Source: Taeniopygia guttata
Lineage: Eukaryota > Chordata > Aves > Passeriformes > Estrildidae
Reading direction: 5' to 3'
NCBI RefSeq assembly: GCF_048771995.1
Contig: NC_133024.1
Coordinates: forward strand, 112,852,501-112,916,500
DNA length: 64,000 bases
A program made the translations under genes and the position numbers. Positions 25,102 to 38,671 of this stretch are shown here, piece after piece. Each line of letters starts with the position of its first letter. Positions within the stretch are counted from its first letter, which is position 1. Under the pieces are notes generated by a model that did not search any database, was not told the DNA's origin, and saw only the letters and a program-made list of their open reading frames with translations.

Positions 25102-25320
25102 CCACCTTGGAGCTGCAGCTGGTGGGTTTGGGCTGGAGGGGCAGGGACAGGGCTTGCAGGGTGTCTCAAGGTCAGAGTTACCTGTCCAAGGTCAGGGATG
25201 ACCCAAGGGCACTCAGCTCTCCACACTCACCATGGCTCTGCCACAGCCAGGACACCCCAGATCCTGCAGCAGGGAGGGATGTGTGGGACATGTGTGTGGG
25301 ATGCAGTGGGAATAACAACA

Positions 25321-25516
25321 GAATCATGGAATAGTTTGGGTTGGAATGGAAGTTAAAACCATCCAGTGCCACCCCTGCCATGGGCAAGGACAGCTTCCAC
25401 TGTCTCAGGTTGCTCCAAGCCTCTGTCCAACCTGTCCATGGACACTTCCAGCATCCAGGGCACAACTTCCCTGGAAAACCAGTGCCAGGGCCTGCCCACC
25501 CTCCCAGGGGTATGGT
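25321..25516 (-). mobile_element. CR1 LINE 3' fragment
   Basis: The plus strand begins GAATCATGGAATAGTTTGGG and continues with CCATCCAGTGCCACCCC and TTGCTCCAAGCCTCTGTCC. It ends near the GCCTGCCCACCCTCCCAGGG block. Confidence 0.88.
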
Positions 25517-28500
25517 AAGAGTCCTTGCCCTCTCTCTGCTCTGCCCTGGAATTGGTTGTTCCCTGTCCAAGAGCCCCAAATGAACAGAATCCTGAAACTG
25601 CAGCAGCCTCCCACATTTCCAGACCTGCTGAAGGACAGCACCACGGACACGACCCCAAAATGCCACAGGAGAAGAGTTCCCCCCAAAAGATGGGAATTTT
25701 CAAGGAATTTTCAAGTCTCTTCGCTGGGCTGCCCCAATAGAGAGAGGGACAGTTGTAAAATTTGCCATTTCAGGTTTTAAGCTGAGAAGTGAAGCTTTGG
25801 TGCAGCCCTGGACAAGTCTGGCACACTCCAGGCTGCTCCAGCTCACGGCCAAGGCTGTTGCTCACTGTCCATTTACCCTGTCCCATGTGTAATATTGATC
25901 CCCACATGTGGCAGGGCAGGAAATTTTGGAGTCTGCCATAGGTGAAAGAGGCTTTTTCAGAGCTCCCTCATCATCTTTTGTGTCCTCCCTTGATTTGTGA
26001 CAAAGTTACTCAGCTTTACAGCCACTTCCTGAAATGGATCCCAGCCAAATCCTGGTGCTTTTTTTGGTGGCAGGGTATTTTTTGTGTTGATTTGCTTCCT
26101 TTTTTTTTTTTTTTTTTTTTTTTCTCTCACATCACTCTTTCCTGTGTGATCCTGAATTCCTCTAGTGCTCTTTTCCTCCACAGGGAAATTCCTCTTGGCT
26201 TCCTTTCCTTGCAGAAATACTTCCCTTCTCTGCCACAGTGACATGGGAAGAGAGGATCTGTCACGCTGCCTCTGTTCCCCTCCCTTATCACTGGCAGCAG
26301 CCAGCAGCAATCACTTGGGGGAAGAAACTCTGATGAAACCATCAGTAGAAAAAAGAAGAAAAAGGATCCTTCAGATGAGGATTCTCTCTCGCCCCCACTT
26401 CCCCACTGCTTCCTGAGTGAAGTGACCACTATAATATCCCAAAATGGATTATTTATGGATGTCTGTGTGTGTAAAAATCCACATTATAGCACCTGCATTG
26501 CTATTTCCCATCTTATAGAGGCACCTCACACTCTCTGCCCTGACAATCAACCCCAGCACCTCAGCCAAAACACTTTGGTTTGTTTGGTTTATGCTCACTC
26601 TAAATCCCAAAGCACATCTAGCACAGTAAGTTAACATGAGCAAACAAGCTTAAATAATAAGAGTAATATACATTTTTAAATTAAAAGAACAACTTTTGTC
26701 TGTTCCCTGATTTTACACTGATAAATTACTTTTAATTGTTGTAAATCAAAGTGCAAAGTGTTGCAAATCAAAGTGAGCTGAAGCAGAGTTAAGGCAACGC
26801 ACCTCAAGAAGGAAGAAAATGAAATTGTCTCAGGCTTGTCTAGCATTCTAATGCCCTCTGAATTACCTCCTTTCCTCACCAGCCCTTTTGGAGCAGCCAA
26901 AGGAGACTCCAAGTTCAGCGCAGACCAAGTCAATAAAACACAGAGCTACATACCAAAGCAGCAAGCATGAATACCTTGCCATTAAGGTAATTCCAGCAGC
27001 CAGGGATCTGAGCAGCACATTGCCACTGCTTCCAGGGAGCACATTACCAGGGAGCCGGGGCCAGCCTGCACACACACAAAAATGCTCCTCTTGCATGGAG
27101 CCAGCTTTGCTTGTGCAAGATCTCTCTTGGCAGACACAAGTGATTAAAAGCCTACAGGAGCATGACTTGTTTCGAAGGGCCTCAGCTGTTTTCCTTTTTT
27201 TTTTGCTTTTTTGCTTTTTTCCTCAGTCAGATGTGGCTTTGCCACTGGAGCAAATCCTCACGCATGCTTCTCTGCCACTCCGATACGGGGGCAGAACTTG
27301 AGCTGTTTTTTCAAGCAGCACAAAAAACCATTAGCAGGCTTGGCAAAAAAAAAAAAAATGAAAAGCCAGGGGTGAGGAAAGAAAACACTGAGGAGGGCTG
27401 CATAATCTTCAGATCTTTCCTAGGTCTGATGTGGTTCAGTAGGTTACAAAAGTGCCTCCTGAATTCTCAGTGCTCTGCGTAGCATGAACATCCTCCTCCC
27501 TCTGGGCTGTGCACCAGGTTATGCTGTGCAACTGTCAGCCAGCAAAATCCTCCTCAGTGGCTGGGCTGTGGAATTCCTAGGAGTGGAGGGAGGGAAGGAG
27601 AGGCTGGAAAAGGGTTCCTTGCCTCTGGCACAGCCACACAGCTGCACACTGCTACCCCAGGATCCAAAAGGAGCCCTTCCCTCACTAGGGAGTGGTGACA
27701 GGCAAGCTTGAAAAGCTGAACTCACACATTTTTGGCTTTTCTCACAAAAAGACTAAGGCATGAGAACCGTAAATATACCCTCAAGTCAAAATCAGCTCCC
27801 AAATTTCTGCCTTCAGCTGCCACCTTAGTGTTGCCCATCACACAGAGCAGCCCTGGCTGTGGTCACTCTTCCCAGTTTGGCAGTGGTCACTCTTCCCAGT
27901 TTGGGTACCCAGAGCAGGTGGAAGCAGAGTTACATCCTGGGACAGCGCAGAGAGGGCTGAGGGGAGCACTGGTAAAGCCAGAGATGGTTTTTACATCCCT
28001 CACAGCAGGGCCAGGGCAAAAACCATTCACAGAGCAGTGGTAAGGAAGCAAAAACCCAAATCCACCTGTCTCTACCTGCTGGGCATGGAAGATGAATGAA
28101 AGCTGGAGAAGTCTCATGTGTGTTGTTTCTGAGGGAGATTTGTCCAGGAATGTTGTTGTTCCCCAGGACAGGGTGCAAGGCTTTGCAGTAATTATGGATT
28201 TACACAGAGGAGCCTTTGAATGACGCTGATGCAAAGAAATAGAAAAACAACCAAAAAGGCAAAATGGAGACAAAAGATGACTCAAAGCTTATTCAATTAA
28301 TGGAGAAGCTCCCAGTGATTCTCAAGGCCTCCAAGGGGAGAAAAAACACATCCTGCAAGGGTGTGAGCAGTTAACACAGTGCAAGTGAGCATCCTCCCTC
28401 CCAAAATCCTGCCCTCCAGCCTCTGCCCTGGGCTCTGGGGATGGGCAGGGGCCTGGGCATGCACATCCTTCAGGTACACAGGAGTGTTCTTTCATGAAGA

Positions 28501-29459
28501 AATAAATAAACTCCCCACATCATGAAGCTCTCCCTTTTGTGCTCAGCAATATGGTTTCTGCACAGCTAGGAGAAAAAAAAGAAAAAAAAAAAAAGACAGA
28601 AAGGTTACCCAGAAACCTGTCATGCTTTTTAAATTTTTTTTTTTTTATGGATGGGTTTTCATCAGCAGCACAATACAAAACACTTTAGAATGCCTCCCTG
28701 GCTGGCACATTGTTGCTCCAAAATCTTTTCAAACACTGGGAGAGCACAGCTAAACATTTAGAACCTGCCCGTGCTGTGATGCTCTTCCCACCCACAAACC
28801 CTTTCCTCATTCTTGCTGTGCAAACCATCCCTGGCTCTTTCCACACAGACAAGTCTGAACAGACTCCTGGGATCTTGCCCTCTCTGTTTCTGGGAAGTTG
28901 GGTGCCAGAGCTGTTCTGCAAGGCTGAAAGGGACATTTACTGTTGCATTTTGCTTGTCGAGCCCTCACCCTGCACTTCCACTTTGAGTTCCATCTCCGGC
29001 TGCTGTGGGAACATCAAACGCCTCAGCACAGAGAAAGAACTAAGCTGGGCCAGAACAGGACTGATCTCCCATCCCAGTTGAGTTTAGCAGCCACTACAAA
29101 GCCAGGACTAAACTTTCAGAGAGCTCAATGCCAACTGTTGTCCTGTTTTGCAGTCACAGCCACTATTTCTTCACTCTCCCCTTCCAGGATGACCTTGGGG
29201 ACTTCCAACAGCTAAATCCAGTGATTCTTCCGCCCTGGAGGTATTTCTCTTTACCCCAAGGGGTACCTCACTATCCTGCTTTCCCTCATTTTGTTTTGTA
29301 TCCCATTTCTCTCCCCTTCCCACTCTCTGAATCAAAAGCTCCAAACCAAGAGTGCTTACCCCACCTCAGGTGTGTAGCTGACTGCATAATGCTTTGTGTT
29401 CAGCAAAAATATCCCTGTAGGTTCACACCACCTATTCCTGACCTCTCCATCACATGAGA

Positions 29460-29540
29460 GAGTCATGGAATCACAGACGGGTTTGGTTGGAAGGGACCTT
29501 AAAGGTCATCTCATTCCAGCCCCCTGCCACAGGCAGCAAC
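29460..29540 (-). mobile_element. Short CR1 LINE 3' fragment
   Basis: The sequence GAGTCATGGAATCACAGACG is followed by GGTTTGGTTGGAAGGGACC, then TTAAAGGTCATCTCATTCC. Only the terminal portion is clear. Confidence 0.82.
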
Positions 29541-30661
29541 AACTCTGTTTTCTGTGGTTTCAAACTTTGCAAAGCTTCATTTAGTGCAAGGTGTCCTCTC
29601 CCCATCCCCCCAGCTCCTTGTCAGTCACAAATGTGGGACCAAAGCCTCAGACTCAAGGAGGAATCTCAGCTTCACCTCCAAGGATCAGATTTGGGAACCC
29701 AAGTGGCAGCAGCCACACGGTTTGAGGAGCAGGAGGGAGGTGGAGAAGGAGAGCAGAGGATGTGCTGGGAGAAGATTGAAGACAAGCCAAGGAATGCCTC
29801 ATTTTTTGGCTCTTCCTGCTTAGCCACAAGATCAATTAATCCATGTGGAGCTTTGTGGCATGCCTGAACTCAGCGCTCCTGGGCATCCAGCAGGGTGAGG
29901 GTCAGGGATGGAGACACCTGAACACATTCCAGCATGAAACAGGAGCTGGGCAGGGATTTTCTGCAGAATCGTTTTTCACTTAGTCCACTCAGGCCTACCT
30001 AAGTCCTTCCTAAGTACTTAATTCCTCTTTTTTGGGAACGAGCCCTTGGCCAGCCAGCTGCTCTGGCTGCTGGGTGAGTGTTTTCACACAGCTCCTGCTG
30101 CCTTCCCCATCCCAGAGTGGGGACAGGCCACCTCTCTGGAGCACAGCTCCCAGGGAAAAGGCACCCAGAGAGGCTGGTGCTGCCTGTTTTTGTCTGATTC
30201 CAGAGCTGGGCTCAAGGTGGGTGAGCTGTTTGCCCCAAAGGCATGTTTTCCCTTGATTTCTTCCTCTTTGGATACTGCCTGGTATAAACTACCTGGCTGA
30301 AATCCTCCTATATGAATACATGTGCCAGGAGTTTCATGGTTTTGTACCCAAATCAGGGGTGTTTGTGTTTTCTTTCAGTATTCTTGTCACAGTGTGGCAG
30401 CTTCAATAGGCAGATAGAAAATAATAATTAGTCTGAAGCCATTTACTGCTGAAGTTATGTTGGAGGAAGTTCAAGGGGAAGGGAATTCCCTCCCAGGTCA
30501 GCAGGAGAACAAAGGGATTGGACTGAACTGCTGCAAGACAAACCCTATAGGAGCCTTCCAGTTGCTAAAGGGGGATGGAGAGGGACTTTTCACGAGGACA
30601 GGAAAGGGGGGATGCCTTAAGCTGAAGGAGGGCAGGGTCAGATGTGAGGGAAGAATTGTTC

Positions 30662-30847
30662 CTGGACAGGTGGGGAGTGCCCAGAGCAGCTGTGGCTGCC
30701 CCTGGATCCCTGGCAGTGCCCAGGGCCAGGTTGGACACTGGGCTTGGAGCAGCCTGGCACAGTGGAAGGTGTCCCTGCCATGGCAGGGGGTGGGATGAGA
30801 TGGTTTTAAGGTCACTTCCAACACAAACCATTCTATGATTCCATGAT
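30662..30847 (+). mobile_element. CR1 LINE 3' fragment with tail
   Basis: It contains GTGCCCAGAGCAGCTGTGGC, CAGGGCCAGGTTGGACACTG and TGTCCCTGCCATGGCAGG, and ends CCATTCTATGATTCCATGAT. Confidence 0.92.
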
Positions 30848-33034
30848 AAGCTTGCTGAGACTGTCATTCCCTGCTCACCACAGGCTGACCAAGTGTTTGC
30901 TTTCCTTCCTTCACAGCAGATAAAGGACCGCACCTTGTTTTAAACCTCCCACTACTCACCCATCACTTCATCACTTTGAATAATAGCAATAACCATAATA
31001 GAGTCAAACTCAGAGCAACTGATTTGCCAGTCTGCAGCTGGTTTGAAATTTGCTGCATCTGTTTCAAAGCTGAAGAGGGGTTAGTGGAACAGAAAACTGC
31101 TCTGCTTTCTTTTCTTGTTTGCTTGCCTTTTCCCTCCAAATTCATTTCTTGGCCTAATAAAAATCTGGGTTTGTTTAAAAACAAGCAAGCAAACAAACCC
31201 AAAACCAGACACTTCCTCTGGATTTTTAATTTCAGTTGTCAGCAGGTGGTTGAAAATGAAGAGGAGCATGCCAAGTCATGGCAGGGAGAAAAGTTAGCGC
31301 TTTGCTGGTCGTTCAAAAATTTGGCTAAAACAGCTGCAGGCTGCCTTCCCCGGGGCTGTGCTTCTCCCTGACTCTCAGCTGAGACAGGGAAAACATTTAT
31401 CAGGCAACAGAGGGGCATTTCAAACCAGTCAGAGCAGACAATTTACAACGGGTTTTGCCCCTCTTTATTTTTTCAGCCCCAAACCCACCATCAGACCCCA
31501 GGTTGCAGCAGCCCAAGAGCATCATCTCCTACCTGTATCCCACCCCTACCAGGAAAGGAACACATCCTGGGGCTCAGCAGCTCTCTTTTTAATTACAGTT
31601 TGTGGTGCCAGTTGGTTGCTGTGTGTCCCAGTCAAGTTGGGGTTTGTTTTTAATTAGTCACCACGCACACCAGGGCGCTCTCAGAGCTGGGTGGAGGTGT
31701 GGCCGTGGGGGTGAGGCTCCCTGCAGGGTGCTGGGGCAGAGTTTTTGCTCTGCTTTCTCCCCACCAACCACATTTCCAGTAAATCACAGCTCTCCTTTAG
31801 CCCATGCCACGAGCTCATTAAGAGTTGCTTTCATACCCTGTGAGTACCCCACAAATATTATGCACACAGACTCTGCAGAGATAAACCTGCTCATCATTTT
31901 CCATTCTCTATGCAGCCATTAAATCTCAACACTGAAATGTCAAGTTATGAGAAGAGTTTTCCACCAAAAAAAAATTTTAATTCCTGTGCCTTTTAAATAT
32001 CTAAAAACCTTAATAGTATTGAAAGTAATGTTAGGGTGCAAAAGGCCATGAAGCTGGTAAGGGAAAAAAAATCATTTTATTTAAAGGTGTGTATACTGGT
32101 AACCTTTTTTTCATCTATTTCTAATGTGGACAAAATCAAATCTAACTGGGGAGACAGCACACTTTCACCCAGCGGGCAGGTGGATGCTGTTACTGGAGTA
32201 AAGTTTTTCCTATTAAAAAAATCCTGGATCCTTTTAACCTGCTTGTTGTAGCTGATCTGTGCTGCCTTATGTAGGCAGAGCAGTGATAAATACAGAGTAG
32301 CCCGCTAAATAATCCAAATTTTTGTCATCTCTGTGTGGCCAGGACACAGCAGTGAATTTGGAGGGATGTTTGCCATCATACAAAGCACGTTTCCAAGAAA
32401 GAAGGATGGGTTTGTCAGGGTTCCATCTTAAAACTTGTTGCAAGCTGATTTTCTCAGGAAGTTATTTGGTTATGAAGAATAGCCCTGCCTGTGTGAACAA
32501 GTTCACCCTGTGGAAAATGTTTTCAAAAAGAGACTCTTCTCTCATGCTGACAAAATGCAGCCCATGAGGCAAAGTACCCACTTCTCTCACCCAAACCTAA
32601 ATTATTTTTACATTGGATGTAAAAATTGGATGTATTTCTCTCCTAGGCAAAGCACAGATGATGTTACTGGCACATGTAACTGACTTACTTTTTTATAATT
32701 AATTGCTTTACAGTGAGTTACAGCAATTGTGGACAATATTCTTCTAGAGGGGCATAACATCTTCAAAAATGTTCATTCTTACCCCTTTTTGTCCGCACTA
32801 CAAAGATTTCAAATTGCATAAAGCACCCATTTCCCTGGATTGTCAAGGTCTGATAAATGGAGAAAAAGCTCTGCTTCATCTCAAACAAATGTTTAGAAGC
32901 TACTTCACCTAAACAAAACTTATAAATTTTTAAATTCTGGAAAGAAAATTTAGTAGCGTCCAATAGATTCAGGATGGGATATTGCACGGGCAAACATTTA
33001 TGTGCACTTACATAGAAGTCAGAGATTCATTAAA

Positions 33035-33136
33035 ATACTTTACTGAAATATTTTTATTAAAATTTTAAAGTATTTATTAAATATTATTATTTATTATTTA
33101 GAAGTATTTATTAAAGTACTTTTTTATTAAAATATC
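33035..33136. repeat. AT-rich ATTAAA/TATTTATT tract
   Basis: About 100 bases are nearly all A and T, with repeated AGTATTTATTAAA-like words. The tract lies directly before the SINE. Confidence 0.8.
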
Positions 33137-33139
33137 ATT

Positions 33140-33273
33140 CCATGGTGTGTGAGCTCAGCTGGTTGGAGTCTGGTGCTAAAAACACCAAGGTTGGGAGCCA
33201 TTACCTTAAAAATTGGGTTTGATGTCCTTGTGGGACCCTTCCAACCCAGAAGATTCTGTGATTCTGTGATTCC
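33140..33273 (+). mobile_element. tRNA-Ile-derived SINE with CR1 tail (TguSINE1-like)
   Basis: The head matches tRNA-Ile: an A-box-like GAGCTCAGCTGGTTGGAG, then TCTGGTGCTAAAAACACCAA at the anticodon arm position. It continues into a CR1-type end (TCCTTGTGGGACCCTTCCAA) and terminates in GATTCTGTGATTCTGTGATT. Compared with a tRNA, roughly 20 bases around the B box are missing, so this copy is probably transcriptionally dead. The tRNA-Ile plus CR1 tail design is the passerine SINE family known as TguSINE1. Confidence 0.82.
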
Positions 33274-34415
33274 CAATTTTATAAAGCACAAGCAGTTGCA
33301 AATCTAAAACATTGATGTGGGAGATTCTGCCCTATCTAAAGTCACTTGTGGATGCATCTTCTTCCACACACATCCCCCTTTGGGCCATTATTTCCCTGAA
33401 TAAAGTCTCTAGATCTTGGAACAAAATAATTTCCTCAAATGCCCAGCCTTGGACACATCCACAGGGACCAGGAACCACCTGGGCCTGTGCTCTCAGAGCC
33501 AAGTCCTTTGCAAAAACACCTCCCAAAGCTGTGCTGGGCTCACCCTGGGGCTCACACACCCTGTCCCCATCCCTGTCCCACTCTTGTCCCAACCCTGCTG
33601 CCCCTCACCAGCTCCCAGAGGGCCAGAAGTGGTCATGGGGGTCATCTAAACCACCAAAATTCTGGGCTGATGTACAAACCAGGGCCTTTCACCTGCTTCC
33701 CTGAGGTGGTCAGGTGAGAATTAAAGATATCAGTGACACTTCCCCATTGGTGTAGGGTTACTTATCCTCAGCACTGCCCAAAAGTTTTGTTTCAGGGCAG
33801 CTTTCTCTTTTTTTCTTTTTTTAATTTAATTTTGCTCCTGACCAATCCATGGATGTGGTTAATTTAAGGTTTAAAAGGCTTTTGCTCACACATACACACA
33901 CACCCATATATGTTTTCCACTCAAGTCTGTGTTTTTTCCTAGACCCACCCAAATTCCAGTACATAGCTCACTCATGTGCCAAGCCTCCCTACTCTTATTG
34001 CAATGAGTGGAAAAATGCTCTTTTTTCCATTCCTGAACATTTTAGGGGGGGAACCACGTGGAGGAGAAGGGAGAATTTAGTTATACCTGTGTTTTCAGAG
34101 CAGAAATAGGAAAGAACCTCAGTGTTCTCCATGGGAGTGCTTTCCTCCTAAGGTTTATGAGCCCCAGTGCTTTCTGAGCAGGAATTGTGGAGTGCCAAGG
34201 AGATTTAAAAATTAATAAATGTGAAGCAAAAGTAGCTGCTGGTTGGTAAAACTCCATTCTGTTCATATGGAGTACTTAACACCCCTGAATGTTCTGGTAT
34301 TTTAGGTGAGGGCTGAGAGAAAATCAGACATTAATGGTGAGAAACACTGGGGGGTTCCGAGTGGAAATTTCTTCAGTCGTGTCCTTTAACTGGGTATTTT
34401 GGGCTACCAGCAAAT

Positions 34416-34530
34416 TCATGGAATCCCAGAATGATTTGGGTGGGAAAGGACCTTAAAGATCATGGCAGGGACACCTTCCACTACTCCAGGTTGCTCCAAA
34501 TCCTGTCCAACTTGGATTTGAACTTGGGGA
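34416..34530 (-). mobile_element. CR1 LINE 3' fragment
   Basis: The plus strand starts TCATGGAATCCCAGAATGAT, then GGACCTTAAAGATCATGGCA and CAGGTTGCTCCAAATCC. It is short and lacks an internal stretch between GATCAT and GGCAGGGAC. Confidence 0.8.
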
Positions 34531-37500
34531 AAGCTGGTGGACCAAGGGCTGTAGCAGCACACGAGCTCCATCCAAAGCCTTTTCCATTTCCCTGGCCTCC
34601 ATGGGGATTCTCTGATGCCTGATTAAGCCTGGTCCTCCTTGATTTCCTCTTCTCAGGAAAGGCATTAATAAATCCTCTCTGACTTACAGAGCTCCCCGTT
34701 TTCCTGGAGCTTGTTGGAACATAATTTCTGAAGCCTCTGTTCACCTGCCAAGACAAGCTGAAATTAGCCCATGGATTTAAAGACGTGGGCTGGTTTGTAT
34801 CCCTTCACTCTTAGGTGATGGAAATTAAAATTGGCCAGGTTAATTATTTATCCTTTCCATCAGCAACATGCTAACATTGCATAGGAGCTTACTGTCACTC
34901 GTATATCTGTAAAAATTGGAATAAAAAATTGGTAATTTTTTAAAGAAGAAGTTGTTTCTTGAGTTTCTTGACTGGGAAGTTACACAGCCCTGCTCTGTTG
35001 TGTCCTTCCCCAAGGAATCAGAGGGAAAAGAATCTTTATTTTCCTCATTGCTTTCCCAAATTGCTTGATCCCTGCCAATTTCCATGACACAGACCCCTCA
35101 GTCAGCTGCAGAGACTGTGGCTTCAGAAAGGGAGGAAATAGCATGAAAGTACACATCAATGTTTTTGGATTTACTTGCCAAACCAGATATATCAAAACAA
35201 AATTTAAAAAAAAAAAGGGGAAAAGAAAAAAGAAAAAAAAGTTTCAATTTTTCTGGCAAAATTAAAAAAACCCAACAAAACAACAAAACATAAAAAGGTC
35301 ATCCTGCCTGTTTGTCCAAACCAAAACTAAGCCTTTCCTTTTGAGATTTACACAGACGTGTGTGCGTGCACCTCATTTAAATCAGGTGAGGAACAAAACA
35401 TTCCTTGGAGTGACAGATTGTGACATCTTGCTTCCACAAAGCCAAAACACAATTTTTTCACTGTTCAAAGTTGTGTTGTTTTTTGTTTTTTGGGGGTTTT
35501 TTGGTGGTTTTTTTTTTTTTTCTGTCTTAACCTGCATGTTCAGCCCATAAGGCTTCTGGTTGAAAAGTCCCAGCCAACTGTAAGAACCATGTGGGTTGGT
35601 TTGGTGACAAGTGACACTTGGAGGGACACAGCCTGTCCTGGTTGTTGGCATCTGGGAACACAACTACAATTCCCTCCTCCTTGTTCTTTTCCTCACAGTT
35701 TCTTAGGAACCTCCATAAAAACAGTGATAATGTGCCCAAACAAGAGAAAAATCTCACGCTGCTTTTCAAAGCCCCTGCGTTTCCTTACCCTCAAAGGAGC
35801 CTGATTTCCTCATTTATTTACACATCCCTTATCTTTATGGCTGCTCCTTTCTGATCCCATGTCATCTCCAAAGCTCCTGCAATCTTTTACAGTTGGGAAG
35901 GTCCAGCTTTGATCACTGGAGTCATCGGGCTGAATAGAACATTGTTCCTGCTCCGACGAGAATTTTTTCCGACTGCGCTCAAGACACCGCAAACTTATTT
36001 TTACAACGCTCAGCAGCTCCTCTACCTTGTTTTTCTGTGAGTTTTACAGATTGCCGTGGGTTTCAGGAGGCACTTTGATGTTTTCCAAGCTGCCTGATTT
36101 ATGAGAACAAAAAAATACCACCGTTCCCCAATTATTTTCTGTTGCCTCGTAATAAGGCTCGATGCATCAATGGAAATTCAGTCTAGGCACAAAGAATAAC
36201 TGGGGAATGAGGAAATCAACTGCATCTCCCACAAGAGACCATTCTTCCAGTGGAAAAATCAACCTTTTTGATCTCTAACCCTCTGTACTTTTCCTGTAAT
36301 ATTTAATAAAACCTCCATTTTCATTGGAAAACACACTTGATGGGAAATGTGTAACTGGTAGAACTTTCTGTGTTATTTTAGTGCTGTTTATATTCTATTT
36401 TAGTACTGTTTGAACATATTCATATTTTGTAGGTGAGTGCTGAAGATAAGTGGTTGCAAAAAGCAGATGAGCAGGGCTGTGAATATCTCCAATTGCAGAA
36501 GGGGTTAAGGTCATGGCACTGCTGAAAGTCCAGGGACTGCCACTCCACCTGCCAGGTGGCAGATCAGTGGCAAAGCAGAAAACTCCTCAATTCCCTGTTA
36601 AACACAACCTTTCCCAAAGTAAAAACTCTTTCTGAAAAGCTGTTCTCTTGCTCCATTTTCTGCACATCTCAGAATTCTGTTCTACAGGCAGCTTGGTGCC
36701 ACAGCATCTTCAAAATCCACCTTTTCTTCCAGTCCAGATTTTCAGTTTATTAATTAACATTTCCCAACAGTCCTGCTCACAATCCTTCTCATCTGACCCA
36801 CTCCAAAATTCTGGGATAAAAAAAAAACCAAACTTATTTATTTTCTGCTATTTTGACCATTTTAATTTTTTCTTCATTAATTCAAACACATCTTTCACTT
36901 CTTTATACCCCTAAAGGTCACAGTCCAACCTTTCCACAGCTGCTGCCATGGCCCTCATAGCTCTGCTTTCTTCTGCTCTTTGTTGGCATCTCATTCCTCT
37001 TTGTCCTCAAATCAATCCCTGGGTTTGGTTTTTTTGGTTTTTTTTTTGCTCCTTTCCTGGTTTAGACTTCTCCCATTTCACAATAGCTTCCCATGTGACA
37101 TAAATAAAATTCCCACATCCTGAAAATCCACCTGTGTGAGATACAACTTCCACAAGCTTCTCCCCATCATTGTGTTCACCCATAAAGTCCCTCCCATGTG
37201 TCCTTCACTGTTAGATCTGAAATAATTTACAGCAGATCCAAAGTTTTCCTCTTTGTTCATCTGACTGCAAAGTGTGTTGAGGACCTGCTGTGCTGTGAGA
37301 AATAATTTGTTCTGACTGTAGGCTACATTCAGCTTCAGCATGGATAATAAGTGATTTATTTCCTTGGAATCACTCGTTTTTCCAGGATAGAAACCTGGGA
37401 TACCTTGAGGGATGGATGTGTCCATTACCTGAGACCAGATGCTGAACTTTTAGACAGCTGAATTTGTCTTTTCCTTGCACTTCTAATAGCAAGGCCAGAG

Positions 37501-38011
37501 CTTTTGAAAGCTGCTAAGTTTATTTATTCCACGAAAATCAACTTTTGCAGTGCAGGTGGAGGTACCCTTCTCCTCCTGGAAGGATGAGACTTGCACATGT
37601 TAATTACCTGGTACAGGTGTGCATTTGAAGTTGGAATACCCTAAATAAATACAGGTCAGTCTGAGTTGTACTGCTGAAGCCTTTCAGGTAAAATCCCATG
37701 GGAAGTGCTGTGCTGTGTGGGATCCCAGGTGAGATCACACACCCTGTCCATCATACACATGGTTTAGTTGTTGTAAAAAATGCAAATTATGCACTGAAGA
37801 TTATTCATAAGTTTCTTACATAAAAATGACCCATCTAGGAATTTAAAATAGGGTGCAGGATATGTCTGCTCTGTTTCAAAGGTTCTTGCCTGTGGCATTA
37901 CCTGTCACAGGTCAGCTTGGTTATCCCTGCCAACACAGAAACTGTCACAACCACCCTCACCAAAATATGGATTCATCAACCCTGTAGGTTTAAAAGGCTC
38001 CCTCATCCATG

Positions 38012-38632
38012 ATCACAGAATCCCAGAATCATCAGGGTTGGAAGAGCCCTCCAAGATCACCCAGTGCCACCCCAGCCCCAGCATCACCCAAACCCTGTCC
38101 CTAAGGCCACATCCAGACTCCTCTGGGACAATTCCAGTGACTCCAAACCTCCCTGGGCAGCTCATCCCAAGGCCTCACCACTCTGCCAGGGAAATTTTCT
38201 TTCCCAGTCTCCAACCTGAGCTGTCCCTGGTGCCATTTGAGGCCATTTCCTCTCCTCCTTTCCCTTGGGACACGGCAGCAGAGCCCGACCCCCCGGCTGT
38301 CCCCTCCTGGCAGGAGCTGTGCTGAGCCACAAGGTCCCCCCTGAGCCTCCTTTTCTCCAGGCTCAGCCCCTTCCCAGCTCCCTCAGGAATTCTCCAGCCC
38401 CTTCCCAGCTCCGTTCCCTGCCCTGGACACGCTCCAGCCCCTCCAGGTCTCTCCTGCAGGACCAGAACTGGGCACAGCCCTCGAGGGGCCTCTCAGAGCC
38501 AGCCCAGAGGGACAATCCCTGCCCTGCTCCTGCTGGACACACAATTCCTCATCCAGCCCAGCTGCCAGTGGCCTCTTGCCCCCCTGGGCACCCCTGGGCT
38601 CGTGTCCAGCCCCTGCCACCATCACGCTCAAT
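38012..38632 (-). mobile_element. CR1 LINE 3' fragment, young-looking
   Basis: About 620 bases. The plus strand begins ATCACAGAATCCCAGAATCA, then AGGGTTGGAAGAGCCCTCC. Later blocks include GAGCCACAAGGTCCCCCCTG and CTTTTCTCCAGGCTCAGCCC-like text, and CGAGGGGCCTCTCAGAGCC. From about 38324 to 38573 it is almost identical to the copy at 59.7-59.9 kb. The overlapping open frames seen here are CR1-internal and not host genes. Confidence 0.92.
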
Positions 38633-38671
38633 GTTTTTGTCTGTGCAATTCCAAAACCCTAAGGTGGGGTT

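Noticed and set aside
33140-33215. Functional tRNA-Ile gene
   Set aside because: The tRNA-like part lacks a proper T-arm and B box and runs directly into a CR1-type tail, so it is a SINE.
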